DNA of 64,000 nt from Panacibacter microcysteis (GTDB taxonomy: Bacteria > Bacteroidota > Bacteroidia > Chitinophagales > Chitinophagaceae): assembly GCF_015831355.1 (NCBI RefSeq), contig NZ_JADWYR010000002.1, positions 248,001 to 312,000 of the forward strand, in the 5' to 3' direction. The notes beneath the pieces are model-generated. The model did not search any database and was not told where the DNA came from. It saw only the letters and a list, made by a program, of their open reading frames with translations. The position numbers and the translations under genes are program-made. Positions 1 to 9,011 of the stretch are shown here, piece after piece (position 1 is the first letter of the stretch; every line of letters starts with the position of its first letter).

Positions 1-2
1 CC

Positions 3-923
3 ATAAAGGCCAAGCTTGGTATCGTAAAAATTATTCCTGCATGGCTTAAGGCTTTTAAAAAAGCGTATGAGCAAAGTGACATTGTATACCTGCGTATGCC
101 CAATAACTTAAGCATACCGGCTTTCTTTTATTTTAAAGCAAAAAAGAAAAAATGGTTTGCAACATATACGGGTACCTGGGCCAATTATAAAGGTGAACCG
201 CCTACATACCGCTTTCAAAAATGGTTGCTCAAAAATTTCTTTCATGCCCCCGTTTCTATATATGTAAATGAAAAACCAGCGGTAAACCATTTACATAAAG
301 GCATTAGCCCATCTTACAACGAAGCAGAATGGATGGAGGAAACTGTGCAGGTAAAAGAAAGGATGGAACGTTACACAAAGGCCGGTATATCGAAGCCTGT
401 TTTTATTACGGTAGGTGCACTTGTGCCCAATAAAAACCAGCAGTACATCCTGGATACCAGCAGGCGCCTGGCCGAAGAAGACTTTTCGTTTGAGTGGTAT
501 ATTGTTGGTGATGGGTACCTGAAAAGCCGGTACGAAGCTTTTATACAACAACACAATCTTGGTAACTATGTTTTTCTTGCAGGTAAGAAAACGTATGAAC
601 AATTAAGAACTTTGTACCGTAAGGCCGATTTTCTTGTGCAGCCCACACTGGTGGAGGGTTTTGGTAAAGTGCCGATTGAAGCCATGTTTCATGGGGTTAT
701 TCCTGTATTGAGCAAAACAGCGCTAAGCGGTGAAATGACGGGCAATGGAAAGCACGGGTTTATTTTCGATGTGCAGGATAAAGATGCACTTTATTTACTT
801 ATCAAAAACCTGCTCAGCCAGCAGGAAACATTTGCCGGTATAATAAACAACGGCCGTAATTTCGTTAAGGAACATACGCTGGAACATTGGGCCGATACTT
901 TTATTAAACAAATAAATGCATAA
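3..923 (+). CDS. Glycosyltransferase, GT4-like, 5'-truncated by window edge
   Basis: The reading frame is open from base 3, so the N-terminus lies outside the window; the ATG at 96 is internal, because the upstream codons continue a normal glycosyltransferase sequence (AYEQSDIVYLRMPNN). The visible C-terminal half has the GT-B features of family 4: a strand-loop motif around FITVGALVPNKNQ, then YIVGDGYLKSRYE, and the donor-binding block around LVQPTLVEGFGKVPIEAM with the EGFGxxxxEA acidic pair. It should transfer a sugar from a nucleotide donor to a growing lipid-linked glycan on the cytoplasmic face. The next gene starts 6 bases after its stop, so it belongs to the same polysaccharide operon. 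Donor and acceptor cannot be read from the sequence. Confidence 0.88.
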   Translation: MKAKLGIVKIIPAWLKAFKKAYEQSDIVYLRMPNNLSIPAFFYFKAKKKKWFATYTGTWANYKGEPPTYRFQKWLLKNFFHAPVSIYVNEKPAVNHLHKGISPSYNEAEWMEETVQVKERMERYTKAGISKPVFITVGALVPNKNQQYILDTSRRLAEEDFSFEWYIVGDGYLKSRYEAFIQQHNLGNYVFLAGKKTYEQLRTLYRKADFLVQPTLVEGFGKVPIEAMFHGVIPVLSKTALSGEMTGNGKHGFIFDVQDKDALYLLIKNLLSQQETFAGIINNGRNFVKEHTLEHWADTFIKQINA

Positions 924-929
924 CAATCA

Positions 930-2255
930 GTGAAACCGATAAGTGCGAAAGAGTTTATTATTGCGGGTGCTGCAGGCTTTTTGGTCGGGCTAAGGCTGCT
1001 TGGCCCCGGCTTTGGATTTGTGTACCTTGCCGCCGCCGGCGTATGTATGTACTTTGCGTTTAAAGACGATTTATACAGGCTCTTTACGGTACTTCCTTAT
1101 GTTGTTTATACAGAAGTTTTTATCCATGGCGCAGCCGGCGTTTCTTATGTGCCATACCTGTTCATGGAGTATTTCTTAATGGCATTGTTTGTAATTATGC
1201 TGCTGCGTAAAGGAGGGGAAATGAAGTTGCATTCCCGGTGTGCATTCCCGCTTTTCCTGTATGCGATTATCGAAACGCTCGATATGATACGAACGGAAGA
1301 CGTAACCTACGCAAGAAACATGTTAACCTTTACTTACCTGCTGCTGGTATGTTCATTATGGGCTTCTGCAACCATTTTCAATGCCAGGGTAAGGGAGCAG
1401 GTAATCAAACATGTTTTGCTGGCGGGTGTGTATATAGCCGGGAATATACTGGTGGCGCATTTTACGCATAACATTACATATTCGCTTGTGTCGAGCAGCG
1501 AAGCTACCAACAGGATGGCACCTGTACAGATCAGTGCTTACCTGGGTGTTTCGTGCAGTATGCTTTTCCTGTATATCATGAATGATGAGAACAAAAAACA
1601 ATTTACGCTCAATGTGATTGTATTTACGATCATCCTGGGTCTGATGGTACTTACTTTCTCCAGGGGTGGCCTGTATTTTCTAAGCAGCGTTATAGCATTG
1701 TACATTTTATTCAACTTTAAGCAGATCGGTAAAATGGCCGTTTTCCTGTTATTCGTGCCTATTGGTTACATGATCTATTATTATGCAATGAGCGCTACGG
1801 ATGGCAAGATTGAAGCACGCTATGTAGAAAAAGGTAATTCGGGCAGAACGGAACTGGTGGAAGCCGGGTTTCAGTTGCTGGCAGATGAGCCGCTCGTTGG
1901 CGTTGGTACGGGTAACTATGGGAAAGAGATCGTTGACAGAGATTTATATGGTTCAGAATCCGGTGCGCATAACGAGTTTGTACGAGCCGCGGCAGAACAC
2001 GGTATACTTGGTATATTCTGTTATTGGGGTTTTTATATTATAATTGGCATAGAGTTCATTATGCGACGAAAACGGGAAAGGGATTTTTCACTGTATATCC
2101 TGCTATTGTTCTGTCTTATTATCGTGCACAACGGGTTAAAGATCGGTCTTCAGCCATTTATACTTGCTATAGCATTAGCCACACCCACACTTGTAAAAAG
2201 CACACGGAAAAAACATGCCGCTTTCCCAATACGCAACACACTCCCTGCTTCCTGA
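930..2255 (+). CDS. O-antigen polymerase/ligase-like membrane protein (Wzy_C type)
   Basis: 441 residues, GTG start at 930. There are about ten to twelve hydrophobic segments, and near residue 345 the periplasmic-loop motif SGAHNEFVRAAAEHGILG, which is typical of the Wzy_C / O-antigen ligase superfamily (H-N-E followed by a hydrophobic helix). An SRGG motif at the end of a membrane segment (about residue 245) also fits. Members either polymerise undecaprenyl-linked repeat units (Wzy) or ligate glycans (WaaL); sequence alone does not separate these. The position between glycosyltransferases favours a polymerase for this locus. The last 41 bases overlap the start of the acetyltransferase gene. 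Confidence 0.8.
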   Translation: MKPISAKEFIIAGAAGFLVGLRLLGPGFGFVYLAAAGVCMYFAFKDDLYRLFTVLPYVVYTEVFIHGAAGVSYVPYLFMEYFLMALFVIMLLRKGGEMKLHSRCAFPLFLYAIIETLDMIRTEDVTYARNMLTFTYLLLVCSLWASATIFNARVREQVIKHVLLAGVYIAGNILVAHFTHNITYSLVSSSEATNRMAPVQISAYLGVSCSMLFLYIMNDENKKQFTLNVIVFTIILGLMVLTFSRGGLYFLSSVIALYILFNFKQIGKMAVFLLFVPIGYMIYYYAMSATDGKIEARYVEKGNSGRTELVEAGFQLLADEPLVGVGTGNYGKEIVDRDLYGSESGAHNEFVRAAAEHGILGIFCYWGFYIIIGIEFIMRRKRERDFSLYILLLFCLIIVHNGLKIGLQPFILAIALATPTLVKSTRKKHAAFPIRNTLPAS

Positions 2256-2859
2256 TATAGCCAGGTGCCATATGGCAAGTTTCCCGGCTTCTTTCTCTAC
2301 AAGGCTTGGCCTGGCATATAATATTAAATCGCTGGAATGGTTTCTTGCGGGAGATAACAGGTTTTTGTTCTGTATACAGGAAGATGGGAAAGTAATGGCT
2401 TATTGCGGCGGCTACCAGTCCAGGGGAACGGGAGACGGCTCAACAAGCGGTATGATGCAACACGCAATGAAAGAAGCTGCCATAGGGATGTTGAAAAAGC
2501 CCTGGTTATTCTTCCATAAAGATGTAATAAAATTCTACCCGCTCATTTTTAAAAACATCGCCAGGAAACTAAGTCCTCGCAAAAAAAATGCTGCTGTCAT
2601 CAAACCCGTAAATACCAGGCCGGCAGCAACGGGGTTGGTGGTTATAGGTGTTCACCCCGCATACCGTGGTAAAGGCTATTTCGAGTTACTTATGCAGTCA
2701 TTCGAATGCGAAAGTTCAAAGCGCGGCGTTTCACAGATGATCCTTAGTGTAAGGGCAGATAATGCAAGGGCTATTGCGGCCTACAAAAAAATGGGCTGGC
2801 TTACATCATTACAAACAGAAAAAGTGCTCGAGATGTGCAAAACATTGCAGGATGCGTAA
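2215..2859 (+). CDS. GNAT family N-acetyltransferase
   Basis: 214 residues. The C-terminal part shows the acetyl-CoA binding signature of GNAT enzymes (VIGVHPAYRGKGYFELLM, the R/Q-x-x-G-x-G/A loop) followed by LSVRADNARAIAAYKKMGW, the classic strand-helix ending. The N-terminus (IARCHMASFPASFSTRLG) resembles polysaccharide-locus GNAT proteins, so the ATG at 2215 is kept although it overlaps the upstream gene by 41 bases; a later ATG at 2272 would cut this conserved segment. Likely role: acetylation of an amino sugar or other group in the locus glycan (inference from context). The next gene's ATG lies 8 bases inside its 3' end, which suggests translational coupling. Confidence 0.82.
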   Translation: MPLSQYATHSLLPDIARCHMASFPASFSTRLGLAYNIKSLEWFLAGDNRFLFCIQEDGKVMAYCGGYQSRGTGDGSTSGMMQHAMKEAAIGMLKKPWLFFHKDVIKFYPLIFKNIARKLSPRKKNAAVIKPVNTRPAATGLVVIGVHPAYRGKGYFELLMQSFECESSKRGVSQMILSVRADNARAIAAYKKMGWLTSLQTEKVLEMCKTLQDA

Positions 2860-3898
2860 AGAAAAAGCCATACTCATACTGGGGATGTTTGTAGACCATA
2901 GCGCAGCCAAAAGCAACATACGTACTGCCGAAGACAGGCTGGCCGAAATGTTTGAAAAAAATGGCATGGCGGTCATCAGGGGTTCATCGGGCAGTGGCAG
3001 GCTCAAACGCTTTACAGACACAGTTAAACTGATCGTGGGCAAAAGAACTGAATACGATATTGCGGTGGTGCCTTTGTTTGGTACATGGCCGGCATTTATA
3101 TGGCAGGAAATTGCGGCAAGGCTGCTAAAGCGCCTCGGCAAAAAACTGGTATTGGGTGTGCATGGTGGTTCTATCCCGGCAAGGGTAGAAGCCGGTGCGC
3201 AGAGATTTTTTAAAGCAGTAAAGCGTGCCGATGTCGCGTACGCACCATCATCATACATGGCTGATTTGTTTATGGGCAAGGGGTATAAGATTGCAGTGGT
3301 AGAGAACCCGGTAGACTATCACGAATACAGCTTTCGCCACAAGCAGGAAATAAGGCCAAGGCTTTTATGGATGCGGGCTTTTTCAGATATCTACAATCCC
3401 TTAATGGCTATACGTGTGGCCAGGAGAATGGCTGAAAAATATCCTGAATTTAAAATGGTGATGGCCGGTAAAGATGGCCCGCTTACCAATGCAGCAAAAC
3501 AACTCGCAGCTTCTTATCAACTGCAAAATCATATCCACTTCCCGGGTTACATTAGTATGCAGCAAAAGCAACAGCTTGCTGATGAGTGCGATATTTATAT
3601 CTGTACCAATAAAATTGACAATACACCGGTGTCCTTAACTGAGTTTATGCGTTTTGGCCTGCCCGTTGTTTCCGTAAATGTTGGCGGCATTCCGCGTTTG
3701 ATACAGGATGGTGTAAACGGTTTGTTGGTAAATGATGATGATGATGATGCCATGTTTAAAAAGATCCACCTGCTGATCAGTGATGGCCCGCTTGCGCAAA
3801 GCATCATCCGCAATGCTTACAGCTTTACAGATCGTTTTGATGAAGCACCCGTTTTGCAAAAATGGCGCAAGCTCTTGCAGCAGGTTAGCGAAGCATAA
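2852..3898 (+). CDS. Glycosyltransferase family 4 protein
   Basis: 348 residues from the ATG at 2852, which overlaps the acetyltransferase stop by 8 bases. A longer in-frame start at 2762 exists but lies inside the acetyltransferase and adds no family-like sequence. GT-B fold: the N-terminal acceptor domain begins with ILILGMFVDH and the C-terminal donor domain carries VMAGKDGPL, HFPGYISMQQ and the family-4 block TPVSLTEFMRFGLPVVSVNVGG followed by GVNGLLV. The acidic residue of the donor-binding E-x7-E motif is partly retained (LTEFMRFG). It should add one sugar of the repeat unit. It is the last gene before a 172-base gap with repeat copy 1. Confidence 0.86.
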   Translation: MRKEKAILILGMFVDHSAAKSNIRTAEDRLAEMFEKNGMAVIRGSSGSGRLKRFTDTVKLIVGKRTEYDIAVVPLFGTWPAFIWQEIAARLLKRLGKKLVLGVHGGSIPARVEAGAQRFFKAVKRADVAYAPSSYMADLFMGKGYKIAVVENPVDYHEYSFRHKQEIRPRLLWMRAFSDIYNPLMAIRVARRMAEKYPEFKMVMAGKDGPLTNAAKQLAASYQLQNHIHFPGYISMQQKQQLADECDIYICTNKIDNTPVSLTEFMRFGLPVVSVNVGGIPRLIQDGVNGLLVNDDDDDAMFKKIHLLISDGPLAQSIIRNAYSFTDRFDEAPVLQKWRKLLQQVSEA

Positions 3899-3940
3899 AT
3901 TCTATGTTGAGCCCGGCAATTGTACTGCTATTGAACACCT

Positions 3941-3960
3941 GTTGCGTCGCACTCTTGTAC
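3941..3960 (-). repeat. Intergenic repeat family, copy 1 (class B core)
   Basis: Exact class B core (GTACAAGAGTGCGACGCAAC read on the minus strand). The bases that follow on the + strand (3972-4012) resemble the reverse complement of 56779-56815, the sequence between copies 16 and 17, so this looks like one arm of a larger paired element. Confidence 0.85.
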
Positions 3961-4070
3961 TGCAACAATGCTATGAAGCAAACGCGAAGACCGAAGCAAA
4001 GATGAAAGCATGATGTAATGCGATCAATTAAGTATGATATTTAAAACAACAGATTAATAACCGAATACCA

Positions 4071-5285
4071 ATGATCCCTTTTTCTCCGCCATATATAGAT
4101 GAAGATATTATCAGCGAAGTAACACACACCCTACAAAGTGGCTGGATTACCACCGGCCCTAAAACAAAAATGCTGGAAGATGAAATTGCGGCATTTTGTA
4201 ATGTGCAAAAAGCGCTTGCGGTAAACTCTGCAACCTCTGCCATGATGCTCGTGCTGCATTGGTATGGCGTAACAAGGGGAGATGAAGTTATTGTACCAGC
4301 TTACACTTATTGCGCCACCGCACTGGCGGCCATGCATATTGGCGCAAAACCTGTAATGGTAGATGCAGGCAGCGATTTCAACATCAATACACAAAAAATA
4401 AAGGCAGCCATTACCGCAAAAACAAAAGCGATCGTGGCCGTTGATTTTGGCGGCTGGCCGTGCGATTATGATGCCATCAATGCTATTGTAAATGATGCAG
4501 GTATAAGAGCAATTTTTAAACCGGCAGGAGAGCAGCAGGAAAAACTTGGCCGCATACTGGTGATGTCTGATGCGGCGCATGCAATAGGCACCGTATATAA
4601 CGGCCGGCCCTTGGGCAGGTGTGCCGATATAACTGTTTTTTCGCTGCATGCAGTAAAGAATGTTACGTCTGCAGAAGGCGGTGTAATAGTGCTCAATATG
4701 CCAGCCCCGTTTAACAATGAAGCTGTGTATAAAACACTAAGGCTGTGGAGCCTGAACGGGCAAACAAAAGATGCGTTTACCAAATCGTCTGCTGGCGGCT
4801 GGGAATACGATATTGTATATCCCGGTTTTAAAATGAATATGCCTGATGTGCTTGCTGCCATCGGACTGGCACAGTTCAGAAAATATAAGTCTGCGCTTCT
4901 GGCAGAAAGAAAACGGGTATTTGATTATTATACCCGGGCGTTTAAAAATTTTGCATGGGCCATATGCCCGCCATTTGAGAAAGCAGGCTGCAGCGGTTCC
5001 TGGCACCTGTACCCTTTACGCATAAAGGGAGCAGGAGAGAAAGAACGCAACGCTATCATAGAAAAAATAGCAGCACATGAAGTTGCGGTAAACGTACATT
5101 TTAAGCCATTACCCATGCTTTCGGTTTTTAAAGAACGCGGCTACAACATCGAAGATTTTCCTGTGGCCTATGAGCTTTACTGTAACGAAATATCTTTACC
5201 TGTATACCCACAACTAACCGATGAACTTTGTGAAACAGTAGTTAAAGCTGTAGCAGAAAGTGTAACAGCAGTTCTTCCTGTTTAG
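4071..5285 (+). CDS. DegT/DnrJ/EryC1/StrS family PLP-dependent aminotransferase
   Basis: 404 residues. The N-terminus PFSPPYIDEDIISEV and the block VNSATSAMMLVL are those of sugar aminotransferases of the DegT/StrS family, fold type I PLP enzymes. The Schiff-base lysine sits in SLHAVKNVTSAEGG near residue 198, preceded by the PLP-contacting SDAAHAIG aspartate region. Such enzymes transaminate a keto-sugar nucleotide at C4 or C3 using glutamate. With the FlaA1-type dehydratase and phosphoglycosyl transferase downstream it would make a 4-amino-4,6-dideoxy sugar for the first residue of the glycan (inference). It starts a new transcription segment after a 172-base gap. Confidence 0.9.
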   Translation: MIPFSPPYIDEDIISEVTHTLQSGWITTGPKTKMLEDEIAAFCNVQKALAVNSATSAMMLVLHWYGVTRGDEVIVPAYTYCATALAAMHIGAKPVMVDAGSDFNINTQKIKAAITAKTKAIVAVDFGGWPCDYDAINAIVNDAGIRAIFKPAGEQQEKLGRILVMSDAAHAIGTVYNGRPLGRCADITVFSLHAVKNVTSAEGGVIVLNMPAPFNNEAVYKTLRLWSLNGQTKDAFTKSSAGGWEYDIVYPGFKMNMPDVLAAIGLAQFRKYKSALLAERKRVFDYYTRAFKNFAWAICPPFEKAGCSGSWHLYPLRIKGAGEKERNAIIEKIAAHEVAVNVHFKPLPMLSVFKERGYNIEDFPVAYELYCNEISLPVYPQLTDELCETVVKAVAESVTAVLPV

Positions 5286-5392
5286 ACGTTGTTTGAATAC
5301 CTTCGTGTTTCCGGCAAAAACTTATTGCATTAATAAATACTGTGTACAACCGATTTTGCATATGCAGTATCGTTGTTGCAAAAAGATATACA

Positions 5393-5423
5393 GTACAAGT
5401 GAGTGACACAACAGGCGATGCCA
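5393..5423 (+). repeat. Intergenic repeat family, copy 2 (class A core)
   Basis: Exact class A core GTACAAGTGAGTGACACAAC followed by AGGCGATGCCA. A further partly conserved tail with GCAGCCGG runs to about 5450, just before the sugar transferase start. Confidence 0.9.
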
Positions 5424-5462
5424 CCTTTACTGCAGCCGGCAACATCATAACTTTACCATGCT

Positions 5463-6053
5463 ATGCTCATACGTTTTTTTGATGTACTTATCTCCTTCAT
5501 TCTCCTCGTTTTACTCTCTCCCGTCTTATTTTGCATCTTTCTCGTAATTAAAATCTCCTCAAAAGGCCCGGTCATTTTCAAACAAAAAAGGGTTGGTAAA
5601 AACAACTCAGATTTTACATTGTACAAGTTTCGAACAATGTACATCAACACGCAGAACCGCAGTGCTATAACCATTGGTAACCGGGACAGCAGGATTACAC
5701 CGGCAGGTTATTACCTGCGTAAATACAAGCTGGATGAGCTGCCGCAGTTGTTCAATGTATTGCTGAATGACATGAGTATTGTGGGGCCGAGACCAGAGCT
5801 TAGAAAATATGTTGACATGTACACGCCTGAGCAGCGAAAGGTACTTGCTGTGAAGCCGGGGATTACTGATTATGCATCTATAAAATTCAGGCATGAGAAC
5901 GAATTGCTTGCCGGGCAAAGCGACCCGGAGCGTTACTATATTGAAGAGATCATGCCGGTTAAAATACAATTAAACGGCTTATATGCTTCTAAAAGGAATT
6001 TGCGGGCATATTTTATTATTATCTTTAACACGTTAATATCAGTGTTTAAATAA
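5463..6053 (+). CDS. Bacterial sugar transferase (phosphoglycosyl transferase)
   Basis: 196 residues, the size of the minimal monotopic phosphoglycosyl transferases (PglC-like) without the large N-terminal domain of WcaJ. One N-terminal hydrophobic re-entrant helix (residues 5-30) ends in SSKGPVIFKQKRVG. Conserved motifs follow: YKFRTM, DELPQLFNVLLNDMSIVGPRPE and PGITDYASIKF. The enzyme moves a sugar-1-phosphate from UDP-sugar to undecaprenyl phosphate at the inner membrane and so starts repeat-unit assembly. ATG at 5463; another ATG at 5458 is out of frame. TAACTTTA just upstream is a weak match to the Bacteroidetes -7 box. Confidence 0.93.
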   Translation: MLIRFFDVLISFILLVLLSPVLFCIFLVIKISSKGPVIFKQKRVGKNNSDFTLYKFRTMYINTQNRSAITIGNRDSRITPAGYYLRKYKLDELPQLFNVLLNDMSIVGPRPELRKYVDMYTPEQRKVLAVKPGITDYASIKFRHENELLAGQSDPERYYIEEIMPVKIQLNGLYASKRNLRAYFIIIFNTLISVFK

Positions 6054-6116
6054 CATATAGCCGAAACGTTATCCTAAAAAAGCCACGAGTTCGGGTCACA
6101 ATTAAAAAAATGTGCC

Positions 6117-8087
6117 TTGAAAGAATTTAGAAAATTTCTTCTGAAAAACCGAATCACACCCAAATGGGTTATTTTTCTTCTTGATCTCACGATCTGTATT
6201 ACGTCTTATATCTACGCAAATTACCTTTTAACAGATTTCAAGATCCTGTCTTTTGATTACGCAAATGTGCTGGAAGGTGCATCTACGGTAATTATTTCTG
6301 CATCTGTCAGTTTTTTTGTTTTTAAAACATACGAAGGCATTATCAGGTATTCTGAAATGCAGGAAACAGTAAGGGCATTAAGCGCGGTTTTCCTGTCTTT
6401 TCTGCTACTGCTGCTGGCAAACGGTATACTTACTATTGCCGCTGCTGATTTGTATATTCCCAATTCAGTGTTGTTTGGCTATTTTTTCTGTGCATCTTTT
6501 GTTATATGTGGTTACCGCATTATGGTAAAAACGTTATACCAGGATGATGACCTGAATGTAAACGCTGCCAACGTAATTATCTACGGGGCAGAGCCAAAAG
6601 GTTCGCTGATGCAAAAGACTATCGTTGGTATTTCAGACCGCCAGTTCAGGGTTGTTGCCTTTATTGACGAAAATGAAATGCTAACCGGTAAAACGATCGA
6701 TGGCATCCGCATCTACACACCGGAACAGCTACCCGAACTGTTGAAGCCACTGCGCGTAAAATATCTTTTTTTCTCTAAGCCAGATATTACTGCACAAACC
6801 AAAAACAGTATTGCAGAAGTTTGCCTGGCCGCAAACGTAAAGCTGATGAATATTCCTGCTGTAGATCGTTGGGTAGACGGTCACTTAAGTTTTAACCAGA
6901 TAAGTGATGTGCAGATAGAAGAACTGCTGGGCAGACCAGCTATTGAATTGTCAAATGATAATGTATTCCGTTTTATGTCAGATAAAACGGTGCTTATCAC
7001 TGGTGCCGCAGGTTCTATCGGCAGTGAACTTGCCAGGCAGGTTGCAGCAATGAGACCAGCATCACTCATTTTGTGCGACCAGGTAGAAACCGGCTTGCAC
7101 GACCTGGATTACGAACTGCAGGAAAAATACAATCTCGGTTCTTCACTGGTGTGTTTTCTCGGAGATGTAAAAGATTCGCCGGCTATGGACCAGCTTTTCA
7201 GTACACACCGGCCGGAAATCGTATTTCATGCGGCTGCCTATAAGCATGTACCTGTAATGGAAAGCCATCCTTCTGAGGCTATACGTAATAATGTACTCGG
7301 TACAAAAGTGCTCGCAGACCTTTCTGAATTTTATGGGGTAGAAAAATTCCTGTTCATTTCTACCGATAAAGCGATCAACCCAACAAACATAATGGGCGCA
7401 TCAAAACGCATTGCAGAAATGTATTGCCACTCGCTGCACCATACCGGTAAAGATTTCCAGCTCATAGATCCGCTGGTTTACAGGATAGATTCTATGCTGG
7501 GTAAAACCAAGTTTATTACCACCAGGTTTGGAAACGTGCTGGCATCTAATGGCTCTGTAATACCAAGGTTCAAAGACCAGATTACCAAAGGTGGCCCGGT
7601 AACTGTTACACACCCGGACATCATCCGTTATTTTATGACGATACCCGAGGCCTGCTCGCTTGTATTAGAGGCAATGACAATGGGCAACGGCGGCGAAATA
7701 TTCCTGTTTGATATGGGTGAACCGGTTAAAATACTCAGCCTTGCACAAAAGATGATAAAACTGGCAGGTTACGAGCCTGATAAGCAGATCAAAATAGAAT
7801 TTACAGGCCTGAGACCCGGTGAAAAATTATATGAAGAATTGCTGAACGACCAGGAAGAAGTCATTCCAACACATCACAAAAAGATCCTGAAAGCGAAAGT
7901 GCAAAAGAACAACGACAGCGTGATGGATGAAATAACAAAGCTCATCGATCTTGCAAACGAATGCCGGGATGAAGAGGTGGTAAAGCAAATGAAATTCATC
8001 GTTCCCGAATACATCAGCAACAATTCTGTATACCAGTTGTACGATACTAAAGCCCTGCCGCAGGTAACTGTTGCCAAATCAGTATAA
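6117..8087 (+). CDS. Membrane-bound polysaccharide dehydratase, FlaA1/CapD/WbpM type
   Basis: 656 residues. Four or five N-terminal membrane helices (residues 15-140) and a CoA-binding-like Rossmann module (about 150-280) precede the extended SDR domain, whose NAD(P) loop is VLITGAAGSIGSE. The active-site stretch STDKAINPTNIMGASKR has methionine where the SDR tyrosine would be, as is usual for the long 4,6-dehydratases. It should convert UDP-GlcNAc to a 4-keto-6-deoxy sugar. The start is TTG at 6117: the nearby ATG at 6110 is out of frame and hits a stop, and no other in-frame start exists upstream. The downstream phosphatase gene follows after 21 bases. Confidence 0.92.
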   Translation: MKEFRKFLLKNRITPKWVIFLLDLTICITSYIYANYLLTDFKILSFDYANVLEGASTVIISASVSFFVFKTYEGIIRYSEMQETVRALSAVFLSFLLLLLANGILTIAAADLYIPNSVLFGYFFCASFVICGYRIMVKTLYQDDDLNVNAANVIIYGAEPKGSLMQKTIVGISDRQFRVVAFIDENEMLTGKTIDGIRIYTPEQLPELLKPLRVKYLFFSKPDITAQTKNSIAEVCLAANVKLMNIPAVDRWVDGHLSFNQISDVQIEELLGRPAIELSNDNVFRFMSDKTVLITGAAGSIGSELARQVAAMRPASLILCDQVETGLHDLDYELQEKYNLGSSLVCFLGDVKDSPAMDQLFSTHRPEIVFHAAAYKHVPVMESHPSEAIRNNVLGTKVLADLSEFYGVEKFLFISTDKAINPTNIMGASKRIAEMYCHSLHHTGKDFQLIDPLVYRIDSMLGKTKFITTRFGNVLASNGSVIPRFKDQITKGGPVTVTHPDIIRYFMTIPEACSLVLEAMTMGNGGEIFLFDMGEPVKILSLAQKMIKLAGYEPDKQIKIEFTGLRPGEKLYEELLNDQEEVIPTHHKKILKAKVQKNNDSVMDEITKLIDLANECRDEEVVKQMKFIVPEYISNNSVYQLYDTKALPQVTVAKSV

Positions 8088-8104
8088 ACATCTGTTTATA
8101 TTTG
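8071..8104 (+). promoter_or_regulatory. Candidate Bacteroidetes-type promoter (TTG-N23-TATATTTG)
   Basis: A perfect TAnnTTTG -7 box (TATATTTG, 8097-8104) with a TTG at 8071-8073 lies 4 bases before the ATG at 8109. If used, the transcript would have almost no leader. It lies partly inside the end of the dehydratase gene. Confidence 0.5.
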
Positions 8105-8108
8105 CACT

Positions 8109-8855
8109 ATGTTTTCTTTCTTTAAAAAATCTTCGGCATCGGCCACAGCTGATCTTTCGTTTATCGGCGCCGACATGCATTCTCATTTACTGCCGGGCAT
8201 AGATGATGGCCTGCAAACGCTCGAAGAATCGGTTTTATTTATCTCGGAGCTATACAATCTCGGCTATCGCAAACTCATTTGCACGCCACATATCATTTCA
8301 GATATTTACCCCAATTCTCCCGAAACAATTCTACCTAAACTAGAGCTTGTACGGGCCGAACTAAGCAAGCGCAACATCGACATACAACTCGAAGCCGCTG
8401 CTGAATACATGGTTGATATAGACATGGAAAAGCTTATCACAGATAATAAGCAGTTGCTCACTTTCGGGCAAAACCTTATTCTTATCGAAATGTCTTTCGT
8501 GGCACCATCCGCAAATATTGAGCAGGTAATTTTCCAGCTACGGCTCAAAGGTTTACAGCCAGTACTGGCGCACCCTGAGCGTTATTCATATTATCACAAA
8601 GACTTTGAAAAATACGCGCATTACCTTGATCTTGGCTGCATATTGCAGGTAAACCTGCTCTCACTGCTCGGCTATTATGGCAAGCCCGTAAAAGCTATTG
8701 CCGAAAAGCTGGTAAAGCAAAATATGGTAGAATTATTGGGTACAGACATGCATCACGATAAACACCTGATGGCTTTAAAAGACCTTGCATCCAAAAAGGA
8801 ATTTTACCGGTTTTTTGAGGGGGTAGAAATTAAAAATAAGCAATTGCTGATGTAA
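8109..8855 (+). CDS. PHP-domain tyrosine-protein phosphatase, YwqE/CpsB type
   Basis: 248 residues, normal for CpsB/YwqE phosphatases. PHP metal ligands are visible in order: DMHSHLLPGIDDG (residues 22-34), CTPHI, the AEYMVD glutamate, LAHPERY and GTDMHHD near the C-terminus. These cytoplasmic manganese-dependent enzymes remove phosphate from the bacterial tyrosine kinase that controls chain length and export of capsule or exopolysaccharide. The matching kinase is not in the window and would be expected elsewhere in the locus. This is the last gene of the cluster, followed by repeat copy 3 and a strong terminator. Confidence 0.92.
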   Translation: MFSFFKKSSASATADLSFIGADMHSHLLPGIDDGLQTLEESVLFISELYNLGYRKLICTPHIISDIYPNSPETILPKLELVRAELSKRNIDIQLEAAAEYMVDIDMEKLITDNKQLLTFGQNLILIEMSFVAPSANIEQVIFQLRLKGLQPVLAHPERYSYYHKDFEKYAHYLDLGCILQVNLLSLLGYYGKPVKAIAEKLVKQNMVELLGTDMHHDKHLMALKDLASKKEFYRFFEGVEIKNKQLLM

Positions 8856-8880
8856 TTTATGAAGCCGGCAGCATATCATT

Positions 8881-8911
8881 GGGCATCGCCTGTTGTGTCA
8901 CTCACTTGTAC
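8881..8911 (-). repeat. Intergenic repeat family, copy 3 (class A core)
   Basis: Core at 8892-8911 read on the minus strand, with the GGCGATGC extension, in the convergent gap between the PHP phosphatase and the ABC ATPase and before the terminator hairpin. The tail CGTTCGG resembles those of copies 11 and 13. Confidence 0.9.
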
Positions 8912-8984
8912 GTTCGGTACATAAAGCAACTGTGCGAAGCTTATTACCCGTAAAAGCCAACAGGTTCAATATAACTATATAAAT

Positions 8985-9011
8985 GTCCGCCATAGAGCGG
9001 ACTTTGTTTTT
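8985..9011 (+). terminator. Rho-independent terminator closing the polysaccharide operon
   Basis: Perfect 6-bp stem GTCCGC (8985-8990) and GCGGAC (8997-9002), loop CATAGA, followed by TTTGTTTTT. The T-rich tract is on the + strand, so it ends transcription of the polysaccharide cluster. It abuts the stop codon of the convergent ABC ATPase gene. Confidence 0.85.

Noticed and set aside
2809-3279. 156-residue minus-strand frame and similar frames within other genes (e.g. 4131-4649, 4466-4861)
   Set aside because: Antisense shadows of well-supported genes, with no motif of their own.
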